A DNA stretch of 64,000 bases, from assembly GCA_029706075.1 (NCBI GenBank), contig JAINUG010000147.1, positions 1,439,145 through 1,503,144 on the forward strand, in the 5' to 3' direction. The notes beneath the pieces were generated by a model. That model did no database searches and was not told the origin of the DNA. It saw only the letters and a list, made by a program, of their open reading frames with translations. This DNA is from Aldrovandia affinis. Lineage: Eukaryota > Chordata > Actinopteri > Notacanthiformes > Halosauridae. The position numbers were made by a program, and so were the translations under genes. How positions within the stretch are numbered: position 1 is the first letter of the stretch; each line of letters begins with the position of its first letter. This document shows, piece by piece, positions 36,480 to 64,000 of the stretch.

Positions 36480-36560
36480 CAGGGCTGCAGAAAACAGTGC
36501 CTGTTGGGACCAATCGCTGGACCTCTTCGTTCCACTGGATCTGATTCCCAGCTCCTGAAC
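36480..36560 (+). promoter_or_regulatory. iapp: Putative iapp promoter and non-coding first exon
   Basis: A CRE-like octamer TGATGTCA (36427-36434) and a weak TATA-like CTATAAC (36456-36462) precede a stretch that ends in a strong donor, CTGAAC|GTAAGT, at 36561. The first coding exon starts with its own acceptor (tttcag at 37071-37076), so an upstream non-coding exon is required. Mammalian IAPP also has a non-coding exon 1. The transcription start is inferred. Confidence 0.45.
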
Positions 36561-37076
36561 GTAAGTGAGATCCTCCTGTAGGACTTTACTGACCCTCACA
36601 ATCCAATTCACAACAGCTTGACAATTTAATTGTTAAAGATGCACTATAATAAATACAATTTTATTGATTTTACTATGTTTTAATGTACTTCTAAATGTTA
36701 TGTTTCACTGTAATTACTCATAGGATTTTCTGGTAGCAGGTTTTAGATTGCAGTTTAGCAGTTTATCCAATCTGCATTTTTTTTAAAGACCCAACATAAT
36801 AATAATTATTATTATTATACCATTTTGTAACTGAATATATAACCAGTAAATCACAATTTATATTATAACTATTACAGTTCTATTAATACTGCATAATTTA
36901 CAAACAGACTGAACTGTTTCTGTATACCGACATTTCAGTACTTTTTAATATGAATGACTTGATATTCTATTCGTATGGAGAGTGCATACATAAAGAGCAT
37001 ATTCGATATCAGTGTGCAAATTATTTTGGAGTTTACTTCATGAAATGATAATGAAATGTTGATACTTTTGTTTCAG

Positions 37077-38810
37077 CCACCTTAGAGAAGCCGTGTACAC
37101 GATGCGCAAACAGAAGCTGCCAGCTCTCCTGCTCGCGCTGTCCTTGGTGCTGCGCTGTGTCACAGCTGCCCCCAACAACAGGTCAGTCCTCTGGACCTTT
37201 ATTGCGTCTCCTCTCCAACATTCAGAGGCGTAGCGTGGGGGCTGCCACCGGTGCGGTCGCACCGGGCGCAAAATTCCGAGGGGCGCAAAATTTCAGAAGA
37301 AGCACCGGGCGCATGAAACCGGTCCGTGGTGCAAAAAAGGTTGAGTGCTAACGGTTCACGGATTACCGTTACGTGCCTCGCCCCGGGCGCTGGCAACCCA
37401 CGCTACGCCACTGCCAACATTACACTATATTCGTGAGTGGCACTTTTGCATAACCAAAAAATCTAGTGCGGGAAATTGCCAATAATTATGCTCCTTGTTT
37501 AATTGGTTCGAACAGCTCTTGGTAAGTGAGAAAGGAAAGGTGGCAACCTTCGATAACACCACTTAACCTTACCGTCGATTATATGCCTTTTTGTGAAACA
37601 GTGTAGACGTGCATTTTTTTTCTTGTTAAAAACAACTGCACTCTTCAATTCTCTGCCGTTGCGATGGAGATTTTTTTGTGATGACAAGTGGCTGCGTGCT
37701 ACGACTTGTTGGGGGTGAGGGTGGCAGATCGACCGCGCGGGCACCGCGGGGCAATTCTCTTTTACTGAGAGGCCACTTCTGCTGGCGTCGAGTGCTCTCA
37801 CTTAAGTTGATGTCGGATGGGAGCGATGATCAGTCTGATGGTGTCTATGCTTTTTTGTCGCTATGCTGCTGTAGGTATGCACCTTTATCCAGTGAACAAG
37901 CAGATGCGAGGCCGGAGAGGGAGGGCTGGCTACTGCCCCGAATCTCCAAAACCTCCATTCAGAGCCTTGCTGGAGTGCTACCGCAGGGCGGACTAACAGC
38001 AGTGAGCAGGTATGGGGTGAGAGCCATTTTTTTGTTTTGTTTTGTTTTGTTGCTGAGTGTATCTATTCATTTACAGTTATACAGCTAATTTAACTGCTAT
38101 TGTTAATTGTAGCTTAATAAACGTATTTCAATTTCTACTAGGGGACCGTAAAATGAGTTTAATATCGTACACAAGGGCAGACTGTGGCCCTATAGGTCAC
38201 TTTTTAAATGCTTGCTGGCTGTATTGCAAGAAATCAAATTAGATACAAAATTCTGTAAACAACTAAATATCATTCTGGGAGTGCATCTCAGCCTCAGTTT
38301 TCTTTTTATTTGTTTTCTTTCATCCCAAGGGATAGTTTAATTTTGAATCCATGATTTTAAACGACTCTGACCAACTGTGAATTAGAACAATGATTATTAT
38401 TATAATAGAACAATATAAATAATTATTTGGGTAGAACGGTATTATAGCATGGATGATGTAAATTCCAGGACTGACCATTGTCATATATTGCAGCCAGACT
38501 GCTACCATGACCACATTCTACACTTTCTATTTCACCACTACTTCACACTCTGACCACTGCTCTGCACAATTTACTGAATTCATTGTTTGAGTTGCTGATT
38601 GTTTGATGATCTTTCCATTCCTCACCGCTCCCCAGTCACCAGATACAGAAGCGGAAGTGCAACACGGCAACATGTGTCACCCAGCGCCTGGCAGACTTCC
38701 TGGTCCGGTCCAGTAACACTATGGGCCCCCTGTACGCCCCAACCAATGTGGGCTCCAACACTTACGGCAAGAGAGACCGCCTCCAGCCCACCAACTATCT
38801 GCCCCTGTAG
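37077..38810 (+). CDS. iapp: Islet amyloid polypeptide (amylin) precursor, 129 residues
   Basis: Coding exons are 37102-37181 (exon from 37077), 37875-38009 and 38636-38810 (stop TAG), in consistent phase. Residues 1-22 form a signal peptide ([19 protein letters not shown]), followed by AAPNN. Residues 27-72 are an N-terminal propeptide of which nearly all is encoded by the middle exon. KR at 77-78 precedes mature amylin (79-115), which starts [20 protein letters not shown]; Cys2-Cys7 should form the disulphide. TNVGSNTY is followed by G116 (amide donor) and KR 117-118, then an 11-residue C-peptide ending NYLPL. Amylin is co-secreted with insulin by beta cells and acts on calcitonin-receptor/RAMP complexes. 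Prolines occupy mature positions 25 and 29. The gene lies between SLCO1 and pyroxd1 as in human. Identity is very secure. Confidence 0.96.
37223..37413. mobile_element. hAT-type MITE in iapp intron, 191 bp
   Basis: Terminal inverted repeats CAGAGGCGTAGCGTGGG and CCCACGCTACGCCACTG are flanked by an exact 8-bp duplication CCAACATT (37215-37222 and 37414-37421). The interior is GC-rich with repeated CACCGGGCGCA. Confidence 0.94.
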
Positions 38811-39165
38811 CTCATGGGGTTGCGTGTAACAACCTACCCTTATGGAATGACCTCACTAGGAACAAACCACAAATAGTTTTTCATATTCAAAATTAATAAC
38901 GATCTTTAAATATGAGTTTAAGTGCTAGTGTTTAACCCTAAACTCCCAGTGCCTTTTGGTGCAACATCTATGGTCATGATATGCAACACAGGCTGGTTCG
39001 ATTGAACTTCCTTATCTGTACACCAATCACAGCTTGCCTGGAAGCTTCTGCCTTTGTACACCAATCGCAGGCTCCTTTGATTTGACGTCCCAATCTTTAC
39101 ACCAATCAGAGACTGCAATGGAGGATCACTTCAAAATGGCATGTATGTAAAATGTATTGTAAAAA

Positions 39166-39171
39166 AATAAA
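39166..39171 (+). terminator. iapp: Likely polyadenylation signal of iapp
   Basis: AATAAA lies 355 bases after the iapp stop in an A-rich context, and AATAAA-like repeats follow near 39228. The 3' UTR between them holds three imperfect copies of the motif tacaccaatcacag near 39020, 39060 and 39100. Confidence 0.5.
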
Positions 39172-40239
39172 TTACCTTGAGCAATTATATTTAACTGAAC
39201 TGAATCAGTCTTTTGTTCTTTTTGTAATAAAAAGTTTAAGTTCAAAAGTTCCTGTTGTGTGTCATTGTCTGGGAGTGAAGAACTCAGGTGAAAGGTTCAC
39301 AAAAATGCACATGCAACATACAAATACAAGCCTTCTAATACATCCCGTATAGATTACTTTTTTCAGTTGGTAAAAAAATAATAAAAAACAGCAGCATTTA
39401 CAAAAATAAATGAATCAAAGAGCATAATAAAGAGCAGGTCTTGAGCCACATGTATACAACACTAAAATCACAACTAGAACCAGGGTGCAGGGAGGGAGAT
39501 TGAGTGAGACTGGAGAAGGATGAAAGACAATGACACAGGAAAATATATCAAGGGAAACCAAAAGAATGAAAGAGACTATCCCAATGTGAAACAGATACAG
39601 AATTTTTCATAAACTGTATTCAGGGTATGGGGGTACCAGAAGCACGTCTACAGTGAACGTCTGGAATACAGAGAGAGTGGGCTACCTTGTTGTTCTTGTC
39701 GGTGCATGAGTGGGTCAGGACCCAGGACAAGATGAGGAGGTAAAGGTGATGCTAAGAGGACACCAGAAACAGTGATGGGGGAAGGGGGTCAGTGATGGAC
39801 CGGGCTACCAATCTAAACGTCAATACACATTAACAGTGTCTCGTCGATAATCTGCCATTAGCTCCCAGGAATGGGAAGGACGGCTTGACGAGCTGGGCTA
39901 CCAATCTAAACATTAATACACAGTAACAGTGATGAGTGGGAATTACCTGCAGTGATATCCTCAATCCTCACAGGGGTCACTGACCCGGGCTGCCTACATC
40001 TCGCTCAAGCACCTGTCTGTTACCGACAAGGGTGTAAATTAATAACTATCAACATAAATACACAGTAGACAAGATTAATTCTGTGCAGTGCATTGCCTGT
40101 TTTGTTGTCATGACTACAGTCAATTAAAGACCTGGCATGACACAGGAATAGCATCGCTACATAAATACAGGCTATCTGTCTATAAGGAAATAACACTGCT
40201 GGACAGACACAAAGACAGTTTTTTTTATGGGGACATAGA

Positions 40240-40345
40240 ATGAATAATAATAATAATAATAATAAAACTGTATTTGTAGAGCACTTCTCATACAAAGAAA
40301 GAAGCAGCCCAAAGTGCTTCACAGTGGAATTAAAAAAACGAAACA
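40240..40345 (-). mobile_element. LINE 3' tail
   Basis: An (AAT)n run is followed by tatttgtagagcacttctc and caaagtgcttcacagtgg, the reverse of the usual LINE 3' end with an ATT tail. It is non-coding. Confidence 0.6.
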
Positions 40346-41935
40346 TTACATTCAAAACAAGGGTAAAATACATACAAAAAATAATAATAATGACAAAAAG
40401 AAAAGAAAAAAACTGAAAATGAGGATGAAATCAATATAGAAAAATAGAGGACGCACTAAAAAAATAAAAAATATCTTTATTATGAGACTTTATCTTTAGT
40501 CTCATTTTGAAAGTTTTCAAACAGAGCCAGCAACAAAAGCCTGGTGTAGAAGTAATGGGCAGATACACACATTGCTCTGCCTGTATGGAGCACAGAACAA
40601 CTGTGCCAAGAGAGGACAGTAAATCTGTTTCCAATCATTAAGAATTACATGTGCCTCACGTTTAAATAGTCTTGAGACACCACTGCTCCTTTGTAGGTAA
40701 ATATATTTTCCCATCAATGCTACTCCCTCTATAGGTAAAGATATTTTTCCATTCAGAGACTATTACTGGCCATCTGTAGATAGGGATATCCTAGCTCAAA
40801 GATCTTTTAAGGAAGAGGTCAATGATGGAATTAAAAAATACAAATAATTATTTAGTCAATAAATCATATCTGGAATGCTTGAGTTATAAGTTATCCAATC
40901 TGGCATTGATCATTCGATGGTGTAATGGGTCACGCAAAGACCTTAGTGTTAGCATGGTGCCATTATGCAGCTGACTGAGGTACAAACTGACACCCGCAAG
41001 CTACCAGGAAGGTCTTTTTTCAGCCACTACCTAATAATATTGAGTAGACATTTTAGGGTTGTTTATAAATTCATCTTTGGCCCCTGGCAATATCTCACCA
41101 GCCACGCCAGTTGTATGTCCTGTTGCAGTCTTAATGCTAAAATGTAATCAAGCTTTTCTAAAGTAAGAATAAACGTGTATTACAAAGCTAGACGTATCAT
41201 GTGTTTTTGAGAAGTAAACATTACACAACATTACATTCCTCAGTCAAAAGATGAATTAAATATTTAAACACAAAGAGAGACTCTTGTAAACCTGAGATTC
41301 ATCACTTGAGATTAGGTAGAAATTCATTAGTGTTCTGACTTGTGTGGATGGCTGGAAATCATTTCGCCGCCGCCCTATTGTGAGTCATTTGAGTCCCTCA
41401 CCTGTGATATAACACAATATAATTAACATGACAGCGGAAATGTGCTTTTCCTCTAGTGCGCAGTTCTGTGTCAGATCACTTCTCTTGAATGGAGGCGTAT
41501 AAAACCACATTACAGTTTCTAATGAGTTTGTCAGAGCAGACTGCTGTCATGGGGGGAGGTTTGGTTGCAGAGAAATCTCACACACTGACGTGAATACAGG
41601 CGTGCCTTTATACTGGAGGGTTCAATGGTCACTATGCTTGTCCAGGGCGATTATTATGCCTAGCACACAAGGACAGTTTATTATTATCTAGTCTTCTTAT
41701 CTTTAGATCTTAAGTCCATTTGAATCAGACCACAAAGGCCTGATTAATATTAGTCATTAATATACGCACTCTAATTAATTCCATGGCTCCTCATGGATGA
41801 GCTCGCCCTCGCCTTCTGCCTTCAGTTGCACTGACTGCTCTAGTGTGTGTTTCCCCCGAGCAATGAGCACGGTCTTTCTCACACTTCTCATCTCTCACCC
41901 CCTACTTCCATCACTGCCTGTCTGCACAAACCCAA

Positions 41936-41939
<4 letters not shown>

Positions 41940-41969
<30 letters not shown>

Positions 41970-41970
41970 T
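41940..41970. repeat. (CA)n microsatellite
   Basis: A tract of about 15 CA units in the iapp-pyroxd1 intergenic region. Confidence 0.85.
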
Positions 41971-43400
41971 ACTCTACACATACATACTGTATACATCTGA
42001 CCTCTTGATGGCCCATGTGTGACCTCTGAACTCCCTCAAGCCCTTATCTACCACTGCTAACCTCCAGCCAATCTCCGTGCACAAAGCCTTTTTCTCCCCT
42101 TTGATTCCTGACTCCACCCTCATCAGCTCTGCCAGAATGAATGTCACAGAGATAAAGTTACGACATATCCAACAACGTTTCCGAATCATGATAGTAGTCA
42201 CTACGTGCTGTGCATCCATACAGTTTTCTGGGACTTTGTTGTAGAATTGCATGTGTGAATCCCTTGGCTGGGTTGTATTCATACTGTGGGCACTGAACTG
42301 AGAAGGCAAAGAGAAAAAAAATGTTTATTGCAAAATTTATTTTCATGGGTCAAGGGCAGAAGCGGACATTTGCATTCAATCTAAGGGGCTGAAATTGAAA
42401 CTGTCAGGGCGGTGATAATGTGGCATCATTCCCATGAAATATTGTAAACCACTCTGCCACTGATGGGAGCATGTTTTTCATTTCTCTGTGCATTTTTCTC
42501 AATGTTTTTTTGTGCCTGCTCCTTCTATTTATAACCAGTGATACATGCTGGCATCATCATATGGGCTTGAACAGGACAAAGGGTCGATTGGACCCTACGG
42601 AAGGGACAAATAAAGACAACAGTGCTGTGCTGAAAAAAAAATCACAATTTTGTTGTTTGCTTTGAAAATCGGGAGAGTTTTGGCAGAAACGTGTTGACTT
42701 GACATCTATTACTGTCGGGCCCATTCCAGGGAGGTTGACTCCTTTGCTATTCGTTTTTGAAAATATCTTGAATTGCACTTCATGTTATTTACTCTTCTGT
42801 CAAATATTTATTCATTTATTTATTTATTATATTTATACACTTGTCTGTGTATACATCTTGTTTATTTTGCTCTTTAGCCTGTCCGATGCGTAAAAACAAA
42901 ACAGCAAAAACAAAGAAAAGTGTTTGAAGTAACAAAGGTGATGGACTTTATACTTCTAACTAGCACTATTTTGAAAGATCCTAAATTCATTTCCTTCCAG
43001 CATTTAAAATGCAACGGGAATTCATATACGGACCTGGGAAAAGCAAGTGCATGTGCTGTGGTGTCTCCTTAATAAAAATAAATATCGCGAATATCTCTGA
43101 TCTCACTTTTGTTATCTACGTTAAGACGTTGGCTGAAGTTTGATCTTTACCTTGTGCCGTAGTTATTGCACACGTGATCTTGTATACAGGAACTTCCTAA
43201 CACAACGCAACGCTGAAATGCGCATACTAAAACTTAAGTAACTTGATAGCTGATATACAGTAACAGTGGCTATGTCATTTCTTGGTTGGTTGGAAAATTA
43301 ACGTAACACTTTTTCATTTAGTTGTTTTTCACTAGACTTTTAGACTATTTGCACACCCAGAGCACAGCGGTAGGGACCTGGGTTACTTCTGAAACAAACG

Positions 43401-51915
<8,515 letters not shown>

Positions 51916-52144
51916 CCAATGCCCAGCTGGCACCTGCCTATCGTCCAGGACTGCTTTGGCTGCCGGCCGTTCATTCGTAGAAGTGTGGAGACGAAGTTGA
52001 GTCGCTTGGTGGACTTTAAGAACATTGCTTGTTTGGGCCATTGTATGATAATCCTTTTTGGCTTCATTTTATGCTTTCCGAATGCCATATAAGTTATTTA
52101 ATTGTAAGTAAAGGGTAATCCAATGTGTGAAAATGTGACAAGTG

Positions 52145-52150
52145 TTTATT
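52145..52150 (-). terminator. recql: Candidate recql polyadenylation signal
   Basis: TTTATT on the plus strand reads AATAAA on minus, about 320 bases past the recql stop at 52473. Confidence 0.4.
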
Positions 52151-52335
52151 TTGTGAACAAACATTTCATGTGAAACAAGATCTCAGATTCAGAAGAGATG
52201 CAATTTGTCAAACAAAGACGAAATGATAATGGCACACATTGACAGTAGTTCTCATTCAAACAATGTATTTTAAACTAGGCCATTTGTTTAAAATACGTTG
52301 CTAACATTCAGAAAAGTTATACAGTGACGTTTGCA

Positions 52336-52341
52336 AATAAA
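52336..52341 (+). terminator. pyroxd1: Candidate pyroxd1 polyadenylation signal
   Basis: An AATAAA (caaataaattaaa) lies 420 bases after the pyroxd1 stop. If used, the 3' UTR runs past the candidate recql signal on the other strand. Confidence 0.4.
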
Positions 52342-52472
52342 TTAAATTACCACAGATATGCAGTTCTGCAGGTAAACATAATAGAAGTGGTCCAAGTAAG
52401 TCTTCAATGCACAATTTTTGAAGCACTCATGAGTTTTAAAGAAACTGGGAGTTCAATGGTGAAAGCTGACAG

Positions 52473-63628
<11,156 letters not shown>

Positions 63629-63716
63629 CTGTCAAACAGAGAGAGGGAGAGGGGGGCAAAGAAAATCTCGTTTAAAAAGGGGGTTAAAAGGATATATATA
63701 TTAAAAAGTAATTTTG

Positions 63717-64000
63717 AGCGCCTCCCAGGTGGTCTAGCAGTTACAACGTTCAACGTTCGATTCCACCAGCTGCACCAGAGTCAGCTCTGGCCGGGAGTGC
63801 CACTAGGGGGCGGCAATTGGCTGTCTGCCCCAGGGAGGGGGGAGGGAAGCCGACATGAGTTTGCTGCGTACAGAAGTGGCCGAGTGCCAGAGTTCTGGTC
63901 GACGGCTTGGCGAGTGCCGTCTCGGAGGAGACGATACTTCGCCTTTGTCACTGCCGGTCTCAGGGGTAAGGCAGCGAACTCACAATACGAGCGAGGGATT
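63717..64000 (+). mobile_element. tRNA-headed SINE, type 2, runs off the window
   Basis: The head gcgcctcccaggtggtctag and body gccactagggggcggcaatt are seen; the tail lies beyond the end. It is in the recql intron upstream of exon 63628. Confidence 0.8.

Larger units (their letters stand above)
39190..43400. other. Intergenic, iapp to pyroxd1
   Basis: No exon is supported. It contains the LINE tail at 40240, a CA tract at 41940 and a local duplication (gggctaccaatctaaac at 39805 and 39897). The pyroxd1 promoter should lie in the last few hundred bases; no TATA box is evident. Confidence 0.5.

Overview
The window is nuclear DNA from a vertebrate, most probably a ray-finned fish. It has spliced genes with small exons, many tRNA-headed SINEs, hAT-type MITEs, Tc1-like remnants, LINE tails and dinucleotide tracts. 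The gene order SLCO1 - SLCO1 - IAPP - PYROXD1 - RECQL matches the block on human chromosome 12p12, so ancestral synteny is kept. I cannot name the species from sequence alone.

Layout. (1) 437-9264, plus strand: the 3' ten coding exons of an OATP1/SLCO1 organic anion transporter; its 5' exons lie before the window. (2) 18667-30729, plus strand: a complete second SLCO1 copy with 14 coding exons. Most shared exons have identical lengths (147, 99, 165, 166, 185, 65 and 118 bp), so the two are tandem paralogues. Each copy departs from that pattern by a one-base frame break, in different exons. (3) 36.4-39.2 kb, plus strand: iapp (amylin), three coding exons, 129 residues. (4) 43401-51915, plus strand: pyroxd1, 12 coding exons, 502 residues. 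(5) 52473-63628, minus strand: the 3' eleven exons of the DNA helicase recql, convergent with pyroxd1; its N-terminal exons lie past the right edge.

The genes are not an operon and do not share one pathway. The transporters sit in the plasma membrane, amylin is a secreted hormone, PYROXD1 is a flavin oxidoreductase and RECQL is a nuclear helicase. The rest is intron and intergenic DNA rich in mobile elements. Two SINE subfamilies have different tRNA-like heads but one common tail. A third SINE family occurs next to splice sites in two genes. Four short hAT-type elements have terminal inverted repeats and recognisable 8-bp target duplications.

The most notable observations are: a 47/48-bp minisatellite that repeats a recql splice donor four times; a 50-nt (TG)n tract at another recql acceptor; a 233-residue recql terminal exon that I cannot match to the mammalian tail; a SINE that supplies the likely branch point of pyroxd1 exon 3; a partial duplicate of pyroxd1 exon 4; an amylin with prolines at mature positions 25 and 29 and an extra propeptide exon; and single-base frame breaks in both SLCO1 copies.
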